DNA from: Streptomyces sp. SLBN-31
GTDB taxonomy: Bacteria; Actinomycetota; Actinomycetes; Streptomycetales; Streptomycetaceae
DNA length: 64,000 nucleotides
Assembly (NCBI RefSeq): GCF_006715395.1
Contig: NZ_VFNC01000001.1
Span: forward strand, 434,001-498,000
Direction of reading: 5' to 3'
The notes under the pieces are model-generated. The model was not told the DNA's origin. It was given only the letters and a program-made list of their open reading frames with translations, and did not search any database. A program made the translations under genes and the position numbers. Below, piece by piece: positions 54,645-63,390 of the stretch (position 1 is its first letter; each line of letters begins with the position of its first letter).

Positions 54645-55769
54645 ATGACTGTGCACGCGCTGTGGCGGCCCCGGATCAAGCCGGAGCACCGGGCCTATCG
54701 GACGGTCGACGGCAACGTACGGATCGGGAGCGTCGTGCACGGCGTAGGCGCCGAGGTCAAGGACCCCGACGGCTGGGTGTGGACGCTGGTCGAGGCCTTG
54801 GACGGCACCGGGAGCGCCGCGGACGTCGTCGCCGAGGTCGCCCGCCGCCATCCGGAGCTGCCGGAGCCGGACATCACCCGGGCGATGACGGACCTCACCA
54901 CGGCCGGGTACGTGGAGGACGCCGGCGCCCCGCCGCCGGCGGACCTGTCGGAGCGGGAACGGGAGCGCTACGGCAGGGGCATGACCCTGTTGCGCTGGAT
55001 GGACCTCCGGCCCAGGGAGAGCGCCTGGGAGCCGCAGCTCCTGCTGCGCCGGGCCCGGGTCCTGCTGGTCGGCCTCGGCGGCACCGGCTCGGCCGCCGCC
55101 CGGGACCTGGTGGCCTCCGGGCTGGGGCGGCTGCACTGTGTCGAACCGGACGTCGTCGAACTGTCCAATCTCAACCGTCAGACCCTCTTCCGCGAGGCCG
55201 ACCTGGGCACCCCCAGGATCGACGCGGCGCTGTCGGCACTGCACGCCCTGAACTCGGACACGACGGTCACGGGCGAACGCCGGGAGGTGCGCGGCCCGTC
55301 GGACCTCGAGGACCTCCTGGCAGGCGGCGCTCCCCGGTACGACCTGCTGCTCCTGGCCGCCGACCGGCCGCCCGTGATCCGCCGATGGGCCAATCGGGTA
55401 TGCCTGGCCTCCGGTGTCCCGTGGGCCGAGGCGGGCTATCGCGGGCCCCTGGTGAGTGTCGGGGTGTTCACACCTGGCCGGGGCGCGTGCTGGGAGTGCC
55501 TGCGCAGTGCCGAGATCGAGCGCCGCGACCTGCGTCTCGCGCCCGGCCAGGACGAGGAGGCCGCCTCGCCGCGGATGCCGTGGAACCCGGTCAACGCCGT
55601 GACCGCGGGCCTGTCCGGCGGTCTGCTGGCCCATGCCGCGATCGCGCTGCTGTGCGGGATTCCGCCGGTCGAGCCCGGCTGCCGGTTCGGCCTCAACCTC
55701 ATGGTCCCCGGCGAGGCGATCATGCAGCGCTCGGAGCGACGCCCCGACTGCCCGGCCTGCGGGACGTAG
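54645..55769 (+). CDS. E1-like ThiF adenylyltransferase with N-terminal RRE-like domain
   Basis: A 374-residue enzyme. Residues about 8-93 look like a PqqD-type winged helix (HRAYRTVDGNVRIGSVVHG, then LVEALDGTGSAADVVAEVAR and AMTDLTTAGYVEDAG), the fold of RiPP recognition elements. The E1 domain (about 130-374) has the nucleotide motif VLLVGLGGTGSAAARDL, VELSNLNRQTLF with the catalytic-type Asn/Arg, and two CxxC pairs (GACWECLRS, CPACGT) for zinc. E1 enzymes adenylate a C-terminus or side-chain carboxylate of a peptide. GTG 54639 and GTG 54651 are alternative starts. It is divergent from the small peptide, its likely substrate. Confidence 0.88.
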   Translation: MTVHALWRPRIKPEHRAYRTVDGNVRIGSVVHGVGAEVKDPDGWVWTLVEALDGTGSAADVVAEVARRHPELPEPDITRAMTDLTTAGYVEDAGAPPPADLSERERERYGRGMTLLRWMDLRPRESAWEPQLLLRRARVLLVGLGGTGSAAARDLVASGLGRLHCVEPDVVELSNLNRQTLFREADLGTPRIDAALSALHALNSDTTVTGERREVRGPSDLEDLLAGGAPRYDLLLLAADRPPVIRRWANRVCLASGVPWAEAGYRGPLVSVGVFTPGRGACWECLRSAEIERRDLRLAPGQDEEAASPRMPWNPVNAVTAGLSGGLLAHAAIALLCGIPPVEPGCRFGLNLMVPGEAIMQRSERRPDCPACGT

Positions 55770-55881
55770 ACCCCCAGGGCCACGGACCCCGGTGACGGGC
55801 GGTCAGCCGCCTCACGCGTGACACGCCTCCGGATGGCCCATCGCACAGGCCCGCGAGGCATCCGGTCATAACGTGTGGAAT

Positions 55882-56937
55882 ATGACTAAATGTCGCATCG
55901 CGTATCTGGCGTGCACCGCAGCGATCCTCGGGGCGGGCCTCGGTGCCGCCCCACCGGACTCCGTCCCCGGTATCCACCTGGTGTTCCCCGGCCAGTCCAT
56001 CCAGAAGGCGGTGGACGCCGCCGTCCCCGGGGACACCGTGCTGGTGACCCCCGGCATCTACCACGAGAGCGTCAAGGTGACGACGCCTCACCTGACCCTG
56101 CGGGGCACGGGCCGCGAAACGGTCGTCGAACCGGGCACCGACAAGACAGGCGCCTGCGCGGCGCGCGGCAACGGCATCTGCGTGGTCGGCGCCAAGGACC
56201 ACAACCTGCCGGGCGTCACCGTGGCCGACCTGACGGTGACCGGCTTCAGCCACAGCGGCGTCTTCGCCATGGCCACCGACCGCCTGACCGTGCGGAACGT
56301 GACCGCCGTGAAGAACGGCGTGTGGGGCATCGCCCAGGAACGCTCGGTGCACAGCGTGATCCGCGGCAACACCGCCCGCAACAACGGCGACGCGGGTGTC
56401 TTCCTCGCCAACACCATCACGCGGGAGGAGGGCGCCGCGGACACCCACGGCACCCTCGTCGAGCACAACCGGCTGGAGGGCAACCGGATCGGCATCACCG
56501 TCCGCCGCCTGCGCGACCTCACCGTCGCCCGCAACCACCTCACCGGCAACTGCGCCGCCGTGTTCGTCGTCGGTGACGAGAACAAGCCCAGGACCGGCGA
56601 CCTGACCGTCCGCGACAACCGCATCGTGAGCAACAACAAGTCGTGCCCCAAGACCGAGCGGCTGCCCGCGCTCCAGGGCTCCGGCATCGTCCTGACCGGC
56701 ACCGAGAACACCCTCGTCACCCACAACACCATCCGGGACAACGCCGGTGACTCGCCGTTGTCCGGCGGCATCGTGCTGTTCAAGAGCTTCGTGGGCGCCG
56801 CCAGCGACCACAACCGCATCGAGGACAACGTCCTGCGGAACAACGCCCCGGCCGACCTCGTCAACGGCGACACCGGCCAGGACAACACCTTCAGCGGCAA
56901 CAACTGCCGGGCCTCCAGGCCCGCGGGCCTGTGCTGA
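55882..56937 (+). CDS. secreted right-handed parallel beta-helix protein (NosD-like repeats)
   Basis: A 351-residue exported protein. A signal peptide (about 1-24) ends GAGLGAAPP. It is followed by about ten beta-helix coils with repeats of the type NRLEGNRIGITVRRLRDLTV and NTIRDNAGDSPLSGGIVLF, plus HLTGNCAAVFVVGDENK. GQSIQKAVDAAVPGDTVLVT near the start is typical of pectate-lyase-like/NosD proteins. A substrate cannot be assigned; binding or lysis of a polysaccharide is plausible. ATG 55882 was chosen over GTG 55873. It lies 112 nt after the E1 gene. Confidence 0.85.
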   Translation: MTKCRIAYLACTAAILGAGLGAAPPDSVPGIHLVFPGQSIQKAVDAAVPGDTVLVTPGIYHESVKVTTPHLTLRGTGRETVVEPGTDKTGACAARGNGICVVGAKDHNLPGVTVADLTVTGFSHSGVFAMATDRLTVRNVTAVKNGVWGIAQERSVHSVIRGNTARNNGDAGVFLANTITREEGAADTHGTLVEHNRLEGNRIGITVRRLRDLTVARNHLTGNCAAVFVVGDENKPRTGDLTVRDNRIVSNNKSCPKTERLPALQGSGIVLTGTENTLVTHNTIRDNAGDSPLSGGIVLFKSFVGAASDHNRIEDNVLRNNAPADLVNGDTGQDNTFSGNNCRASRPAGLC

Positions 56938-56974
56938 CCACCGTACCGTCCGACCCCAGGAAGGAGGGCGGCAC

Positions 56975-58003
56975 ATGACGACCGCCCAGACCGCCCCACC
57001 GCCTTCGATGCGGCTGCGGGAACTCGCCTTCGGGGCGGCCTGTGCCGCCGCCCTGCGCGCCGCGGCACGGCTCGGCGTCGCCGACGCCCTCGGCGACGGC
57101 CCCATGGCCGCGGAGGACCTCGCCGCCGCGGTGAAGACCGAACCGGGGCCGCTACGAAGGCTGTTGCGGGCCCTGTCCTGCTACGGCGTCTTCGCCGAGC
57201 GGCCGGACGGGACGTTCGCGCACACCGACGTCTCCCGGCTGCTGCGCGAGGACGACCCGCACAGCCTGCGGGCCATCGCCCTGTGGTGCACCGAGCCGTG
57301 GACCTGGGACGCCTGGCCCAAGCTGGACGAGGCCGTGCGCAGCGGCCGCAACGTCGTCCAGGAGCTGTACGGGAAGGAGTTCTTCCAGTACCTCAACGAG
57401 GACGCCCCCGAGTCCGCGCACGTCTTCAACCGCGCCATGACCACCTCCAGCAAGCAGTCCGCCCAGGAGGTCGCCGAACTCCTGGACCTGTCCGGGAGTT
57501 CGTCGGTCGCCGACATCGGGGGCGGCCAGGGGCACGTCGTGGCGAGCCTGCTGGAGAAGTACCCGTCGATGCGCGGCACCCTGCTGGACCTGCCGCAGGT
57601 GGTGGAGAACGCCGACCCCCGGCTGCGGGAGGGCGGCGCGCTCGCCGACCGGGTGCAGATCCTGGGCGGCGACTGCCGGGAGTCCGTGCCGGTCCGGGCC
57701 GACACGTACATCATCAAGAACATCCTGGAGTGGGACGACGAGAGCACGGCCCGCCTGCTGCGCAACGTCCGCGAGACCGGCGGGCCCGGGGCCAGGGTCG
57801 TGGTCATCGAGAACCTGGTCGACGACACGCCCTCCATGCGCTTCAGCACCGCCATGGACCTGTTGCTGCTGCTCAACGTCGGCGGGGCGAAGCACACCAC
57901 CGAGAGCATGGTGAGCCGGATCACCGCGGCCGGGCTGGTCATCGACGACATCAGCCCCGTCAACCCCTATCTGCACGCCTTCGACTGCCACGTCCCGGGC
58001 TGA
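56975..58003 (+). CDS. SAM-dependent O-methyltransferase (aromatic polyketide type)
   Basis: A 342-residue enzyme of the actinobacterial plant-type O-methyltransferase family. It has an N-terminal winged-helix dimerisation domain (about 1-100), then motif I VADIGGGQGHVVASLLEKYP (about 178), LLDLPQVVENADPRL, and the region ILGGDCRESVPVRADTYIIK then NILEWDDESTARLL that usually carries the catalytic His; here the His of the KxxxHxW-like motif is replaced (KNILEWDDE). AGGAAGGAGGG precedes ATG 56975. Convergent with the pigment cluster cyclase gene, it probably methylates the polyketide (inference). Confidence 0.9.
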   Translation: MTTAQTAPPPSMRLRELAFGAACAAALRAAARLGVADALGDGPMAAEDLAAAVKTEPGPLRRLLRALSCYGVFAERPDGTFAHTDVSRLLREDDPHSLRAIALWCTEPWTWDAWPKLDEAVRSGRNVVQELYGKEFFQYLNEDAPESAHVFNRAMTTSSKQSAQEVAELLDLSGSSSVADIGGGQGHVVASLLEKYPSMRGTLLDLPQVVENADPRLREGGALADRVQILGGDCRESVPVRADTYIIKNILEWDDESTARLLRNVRETGGPGARVVVIENLVDDTPSMRFSTAMDLLLLLNVGGAKHTTESMVSRITAAGLVIDDISPVNPYLHAFDCHVPG

Positions 58004-58016
58004 GCGGGGCCGCACA

Positions 58017-58060
58017 CACCGGTCGCCGGACCCGCGGCGCTGCGGGTCCGGCGACCGGTG
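58017..58060. terminator. bidirectional terminator
   Basis: A perfect 19-bp stem starting CACCGGTCGCCGGACCCGC and a 6-nt loop, between the convergent O-methyltransferase and cyclase genes. Confidence 0.92.
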
Positions 58061-58070
58061 AGATGCCGGC

Positions 58071-58403
58071 TCAGCCGGCCGGGTCGCGCTCCCAGAGATA
58101 GAAGCGCTGCGCCATGGCGTCCTTCGGGGAACGCCACGTCTCGGGGTCGTACGCGCTGACGTACGAGGCGAGACGCTCGCTGACGCCCCGGAACTCCGGG
58201 TGGTCGACGACCTTGGCGATGGCGGGTCCGGGATCGCGCTCGGACTCCACGAGATGCATGTACACATCTCCGAACTGGAACAGGCTGCGCCGGACGACTC
58301 CGACGAGGTGCGGCAGCTCGCCCCGGTCGGACTCCGCGAAGATCTTCGCGATGTCCGGGGCCGAGCCCGGGGCCATCCGGGCGACGATCAGCGCCTGGTG
58401 CAT
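58071..58403 (-). CDS. TcmI-type polyketide cyclase (WhiE ORF VII-like)
   Basis: A 110-residue TcmI-family cyclase with ALIVARMAPGSAPDIAKIFA at the start, then GVVRRSLFQFGDVYMHLVES and HPEFRGVSERLASYVSAYDP. The end, AMAQRFYLWERDP, is typical. It closes late rings of the polyketide in spore-pigment and tetracenomycin-type pathways. It is the last gene of the pigment operon, 19 nt after the aromatase gene. Confidence 0.92.
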   Translation of the reverse strand: MHQALIVARMAPGSAPDIAKIFAESDRGELPHLVGVVRRSLFQFGDVYMHLVESERDPGPAIAKVVDHPEFRGVSERLASYVSAYDPETWRSPKDAMAQRFYLWERDPAG

Positions 58404-58422
58404 GGGCGGGTCTCCGTCCGGC

Positions 58423-59161
<739 letters not shown>

Positions 59162-59193
59162 GCGGTGGTTCTCCTTCGCTCTGTGACGGTTGA

Positions 59194-60435
59194 TCAGGTG
59201 GCGCCGTGCCGCAGCACGAGCGCCGAGTTCGACCCCATGAGCCCTCGGCTGAGGACCAGCGCCGTGCGCGGCTCGGCGGCGCGGGCCGCGCCGGTCACGA
59301 GGTCGAGGTCGTGGCAGACGTCGAAGACGTTCGGGGTGGGCGGGATCACGCCGTGCCCCATCGCCAGCACCGCCGCCGCGACGTCCAGCACCGGCGCGGC
59401 GCCGTAACCGCGGCCGATCCCGGTCTTCGGCGCGGTGACCGGCACCCGCCGCCCGTGCGCGCCGAACACGTCGGCGATCGCCAGGGCCTCGGCCCGGTCG
59501 GCCTCCGGCACGCCCAGGGCGTCGGCGAAGACCACGTCGATCTCCTCGGGCGCGCAGCGGGCCTCGGCCAGGGCACCGCGGATGGCGTGCGCGAGCCCCT
59601 CCCGGGACCGCTCCCAGCGGCCGGCCCCGGTGAACGTCGCCGCGTGCCCGGCGAGCCTGGCCCGCACCTCGGCACCGCGCTCGCGGGCCGACCCCTCGTC
59701 CTCCACCACGAGCATCGCGCCGCCCTCGGCGGGCACGAATCCGCAGGCCGCGGAGGTGAAGGGGCGGTAGGCGCGGGTCGGGTCCTCCTCGGTGCTCAGC
59801 TCCGGGTAACCGAGCTGGCAGACCACCGAGTACGGGGCGAGCGGCGCCTCCGTGGACCCCGCCACCACCACGTCGGTGCCACGGCGCACCGCCCGTGCCG
59901 CGTGCGCCAGGGCGTCCAGGCCGCCCGCCTCGTCGGAGGCGACCACACCACAGGGGCCCTTGAAGCCGCGGCGGATGGAGATCTGGCCGGTGCTGGCGGC
60001 GTAGAACCAGGCGATCGACTGGTACGGGCCGACGAACCGGCTGCCCTTGCCCCACAGTTGCTGCAGCTCCCGCTGTCCGAACTCGCCGCCGCCGGAACCG
60101 GCCGCCGTGACCACGCCGACCGAGAACGGAGCGTCGTCGGTGTCGGCCCGGCCGAGCCCGGCGTCGTCCAGCGCGCGGTCCGCGGCGGCCAGCGCGAAGT
60201 GCGTGAAGCGGTCGGTCTGCACGAGATACCGCTCCTCGACCGCCTCGACGGCGTCGAAGTCCCGGACCTCGCCGGCCACCCGCAGCGGCAGGTGCTCACA
60301 GCCCTCGCGGGTGACCCGGCCGAGGACGCTGAGGCCCGCCTCGGTGGACTTCCAGAAGGCTTCCGTGCCGTTGCCGTTGGGCGCGACCACGCCGATTCCG
60401 GTGACGGCGGCACGCCGTGGATACGGTTCGCTCAT
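59194..60435 (-). CDS. ketosynthase beta / chain-length factor (KS-beta)
   Basis: A 413-residue KS-beta. The position of the KS active-site Cys is Glu169 in [16 protein letters not shown]; most CLFs have Gln here. The rest of the thiolase fold is intact ([55 protein letters not shown]). It pairs with KS-alpha and sets chain length. The start overlaps the KS-alpha stop by four bases (ATGA), as in nearly all type II PKS clusters. The sequence neighbourhood is of the whiE type. Confidence 0.94.
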   Translation of the reverse strand: MSEPYPRRAAVTGIGVVAPNGNGTEAFWKSTEAGLSVLGRVTREGCEHLPLRVAGEVRDFDAVEAVEERYLVQTDRFTHFALAAADRALDDAGLGRADTDDAPFSVGVVTAAGSGGGEFGQRELQQLWGKGSRFVGPYQSIAWFYAASTGQISIRRGFKGPCGVVASDEAGGLDALAHAARAVRRGTDVVVAGSTEAPLAPYSVVCQLGYPELSTEEDPTRAYRPFTSAACGFVPAEGGAMLVVEDEGSARERGAEVRARLAGHAATFTGAGRWERSREGLAHAIRGALAEARCAPEEIDVVFADALGVPEADRAEALAIADVFGAHGRRVPVTAPKTGIGRGYGAAPVLDVAAAVLAMGHGVIPPTPNVFDVCHDLDLVTGAARAAEPRTALVLSRGLMGSNSALVLRHGAT

Positions 60436-61700
60436 CGTCTTGGCTCCCTCGACCGGGACAGGACCACCGCGGACTGGAAGCCCCCGAACCCGCTGCCCAC
60501 GGACAGCACGCTGTCCAGCCGGCGTTCGCGGGCCGTGCGAGGGACGTAGTCCAGGTCGCACTCGGGGTCCGGGGTCTCGTAGTTCGCGGTGGGCGGTACG
60601 ACCTGGTGGGCCAGGGCCAGCACGCAGGCGACGACCTCTATCGCGCCGATCGCGCCCAGGGAGTGGCCCACCATGGACTTGATGGAGCTCATCGGGGTCT
60701 CGTAGGCGTGCGGGCCCAGCGCCCGCTTGACCGCCGCGGTCTCGTGCCGGTCGTTCTGCTGGGTGCCCGACCCGTGCGCGTTGACGTAGTCGATCGCCGT
60801 CGGATCGAGTCGGGCGTGGTCGAGGGCGTCCTTGATGGCACGGGCCATCTCCACTCCCTCGGTGGTCAGACCGGTCATGTGGTAGGCGTTGCCGAAGGTG
60901 GCGTAGCCGCTGAGCTCGCAGTACACGTGCGCGCCCCGGGCTCGCGCGTGCTCCAGCTCCTCCAGGACGAGTACGGCGCCGCCCTCGCCCATGACGAAGC
61001 CGTTGCGTTCGGCGTCGAAGGGGCGGGAGGCGTGGGCCGGGTCGTCGTTGTTGGGGGAGGTGGCCTTGATCGCGTCGAAGCACGCCATGGTGATCGGGGA
61101 GATCGGCGAGTCCGAGGCGCCGGCTATGCAGATGTCGGCCCGGCCCTCCTCGATCGTGTGGAAGGCGTAGCCCACCGCGTCCAGGCCGGAGGTGCAGCCC
61201 GTGGAGACCGTCTGCACCGGCCCGCCCGCGCCGAACCGTTCCGCCACCGTGGCGGCGAGCGTGCTCGGCGCGAACGCGCGCTGCAGGTGCGGGCCGGCCT
61301 GCCGGTCGTCCACGTCCCAGCGCTGCCCACGATGGCTGACCAGGACGTAGTCGTGCTCCAGCCGGGTGGTCCCGCCGACCGCGGTGCCCAGAGACACCCC
61401 GACCCGCCAGGGATCCTCCCGGCCCAGGTCGAGACCCGCGTCCCGGACCGCCTCCTCGCCCGCCACCAGGGCGAACTGGATGTAGCGGTCGCACCGCGCG
61501 GCCTGCTCCGCGTCCAGCCCGTGCGCGCCAGGCTCGAAGTCGCACTCGGCGGCGATCCGCGACCGCAGCCCGGACGGGTCGAAGAACGTGATGCCCCGGG
61601 TCGCGGTGCGCCCCTCGGCCAGCAGGTTCCAGAACGCCGGTACGCCGATGCCGCCCGGTGCGACGATGCCTATGCCGGTGACCGCGACGCGCCTGCTCAT
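60432..61700 (-). CDS. ketosynthase alpha (KS-alpha)
   Basis: A 422-residue ketosynthase with the active-site Cys169 in [13 protein letters not shown], the two active-site His regions ([15 protein letters not shown] and [15 protein letters not shown]) and the N-terminal [17 protein letters not shown]. It forms poly-beta-ketone chains from malonyl-ACP with KS-beta. ATG 61700 was chosen since it overlaps the cupin gene stop and matches the family start; the frame is open to 61925. Confidence 0.96.
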   Translation of the reverse strand: MSRRVAVTGIGIVAPGGIGVPAFWNLLAEGRTATRGITFFDPSGLRSRIAAECDFEPGAHGLDAEQAARCDRYIQFALVAGEEAVRDAGLDLGREDPWRVGVSLGTAVGGTTRLEHDYVLVSHRGQRWDVDDRQAGPHLQRAFAPSTLAATVAERFGAGGPVQTVSTGCTSGLDAVGYAFHTIEEGRADICIAGASDSPISPITMACFDAIKATSPNNDDPAHASRPFDAERNGFVMGEGGAVLVLEELEHARARGAHVYCELSGYATFGNAYHMTGLTTEGVEMARAIKDALDHARLDPTAIDYVNAHGSGTQQNDRHETAAVKRALGPHAYETPMSSIKSMVGHSLGAIGAIEVVACVLALAHQVVPPTANYETPDPECDLDYVPRTARERRLDSVLSVGSGFGGFQSAVVLSRSREPRR

Positions 61701-62122
61701 GACGCCACCCGATCTCGGCCGGCCACCGGGGCGGAGTCCGTCTCCTCGGTGTCCACGTGCCCGAGCGGCGGGGTCGGGGCCAGCGGGCCGAGGTGGAAGA
61801 CGAGACGGGCCTCGACGTTGCCCACGTTGCGGAAGCGGTGGCGCATGTGGGCGGGGATCATCAGCCCCTGCTCGGGCTGCAGCGGGTGGGCCTCGCCGTC
61901 GAGGTCCACCTCCAGCTGCCCGCACAGGACGTACACGAACTCCTCGGAGTACGGGTGGTAGTGCTCACCGATGCGGTCGCCGGGCTGCACGATGGCCACA
62001 CCCATGAAACCGCTGGTCGAGCCGACCGTGGCGGGGGTGAGCAGGGCGCGCAGATCGCCGCCACGGCGGGTGTTGGGCTCGATCTCGTTCAGAGCCACGA
62101 TTCTGGGACGGGAAGTGGTCAC
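61697..62122 (-). CDS. cupin-domain protein of the pigment cluster (WhiE ORF II-like)
   Basis: A 141-residue single-domain cupin with the metal-binding motif [20 protein letters not shown] and the second motif [13 protein letters not shown]. It matches WhiE ORF II, which is needed for spore pigment but whose step is unclear. The start is uncertain: GTG 62122 has GGAG 7 nt upstream, while ATG codons at 62140 and 62149 lack a ribosome site. It overlaps KS-alpha by four bases. Confidence 0.88.
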   Translation of the reverse strand: MTTSRPRIVALNEIEPNTRRGGDLRALLTPATVGSTSGFMGVAIVQPGDRIGEHYHPYSEEFVYVLCGQLEVDLDGEAHPLQPEQGLMIPAHMRHRFRNVGNVEARLVFHLGPLAPTPPLGHVDTEETDSAPVAGRDRVAS

Positions 62123-62185
62123 GACAGTGCTCCGATTCATGCGCTGCACGGGTCGGGTGGGGGAGTGGCCGTCGCGGTCGACCGG

Positions 62186-63283
62186 TCAGGCGTCGGGCGA
62201 ACGGCGGTCGGTGACGAGGTCCATACGCGCGGTCTCGAGCACGCGCGCCGGGTCGTCGTCCGGGAACGTGGTCAGTTCGGCCACCTGCCCGGGGTCGGTG
62301 AGCCCGAGGAACGGCCCGGGAGCGGCGGTGTCGAGCGCGCCGCGCACGTCGATCAGCCGGACAACGATGTCGTCGCGCTGGAAGATGGTGCTGCGCAGGA
62401 CCGGACCGTGCGGGTGGTCCGCCGCCGCCGCGTCCTGCCGGGCCAGCACCTCGGCCAGCCGCATCCCGTGTCCCGGACGGGCCGGGTAGTACAGGGCGTG
62501 CCGCTCCACCTGCGTGTCCCGCTGCTCCGCCGTCACGTGGTGCACGGCGGGCAGGGCCGCACGGGTGAAGAACATCCGGGCCGACTCGGGGTCGTCGAGG
62601 TCCCGGTCCTGCTCCAGGTAGGGGTTGATGGCCTCCTCGACGGCGCGGACCTCGGGCTGGCGGGCGACGTGGCGCAGCGCGGCCAGCAGGTCGCCCTTGA
62701 CCTCGACGGCCCGTACCACCCGGTTGCCGTGCATGAAGAGGGACGTACGGCACAGCCGGGTGTTGTCGTCGACGCGGGGCTCGGGGGAGGCGTAGTCGGC
62801 GAGGATCTTCTTGACCTGCTCCTCGCTTCCCGGCTTGACGGTGAAGGTGAGCGCGTGCCGGATCACACCGTCACCGATGCGCGGCATGCTCTGCAGCCGG
62901 CGCTTGTCGCCCACGGCGGGACCGCCGGTCTCGCGGACGACGTGGAAGCGCAGCGACCGCGTGTCCCGCACGCAGCTGTGCAGCGGCTCCACCATCCGCA
63001 CGTGCTCCTCGCTGTTGACCCAGGCGAGGAACGGCGGGGCGCTCTCCCACTCGCTGGTGATCAGCCACTGGGAGGGGTTCTCGATGGACTGGCACAGCTG
63101 GTCGCTGACGTGCCCGGGGACGGACGCGACCTGGTGGCACAACTGCTCGTAGGCCTCCAGGAACTGCTGCTGGGCGCCGTCGTAGACGTCCACGAGCAGC
63201 ACGACCCGCAGCTGGGAGCCGTCGAACACGGACTGGGACACACGGGGCGATGCCTGGGGGGCACGTTCGGACGTGGTGGTCAT
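62186..63283 (-). CDS. SchA/CurD-like protein of the pigment cluster (WhiE ORF I-like)
   Basis: A 365-residue protein. Residues about 20-110 form an antibiotic-biosynthesis-monooxygenase-like ferredoxin fold (LRVVLLVDVYDGAQQQFLEA, WLITSEWESAPPFLAWVNSE). The second and third parts are SchA/CurD-like: IRHALTFTVKPGSEEQVKKI, LFMHGNRVVRAVEVKGDLLA, and ERHALYYPARPGHGMRLAEV. Such proteins head spore pigment operons. ATG 63283 has AAGGAGAT 9 nt upstream; the frame is open to 63394. It is probably the first gene of a seven-gene operon. Confidence 0.9.
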   Translation of the reverse strand: MTTTSERAPQASPRVSQSVFDGSQLRVVLLVDVYDGAQQQFLEAYEQLCHQVASVPGHVSDQLCQSIENPSQWLITSEWESAPPFLAWVNSEEHVRMVEPLHSCVRDTRSLRFHVVRETGGPAVGDKRRLQSMPRIGDGVIRHALTFTVKPGSEEQVKKILADYASPEPRVDDNTRLCRTSLFMHGNRVVRAVEVKGDLLAALRHVARQPEVRAVEEAINPYLEQDRDLDDPESARMFFTRAALPAVHHVTAEQRDTQVERHALYYPARPGHGMRLAEVLARQDAAAADHPHGPVLRSTIFQRDDIVVRLIDVRGALDTAAPGPFLGLTDPGQVAELTTFPDDDPARVLETARMDLVTDRRSPDA

Positions 63284-63390
63284 CCTGCGCACATCTCCTT
63301 CTCGGGGGATTGCTTGCTTCTCGGCGTTCTCGATCCTGAGCCCGTCCTGTGAAGCGCGCGACTCGCGTGAACTACGCGGGTGACCGTGGC

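Noticed and set aside
53109..55769. Assignment of the E1/peptide locus to a thiazole/oxazole (TOMM) cluster
   Set aside because: There is no YcaO cyclodehydratase or flavin dehydrogenase, and the peptide has no Cys and few Ser/Thr.
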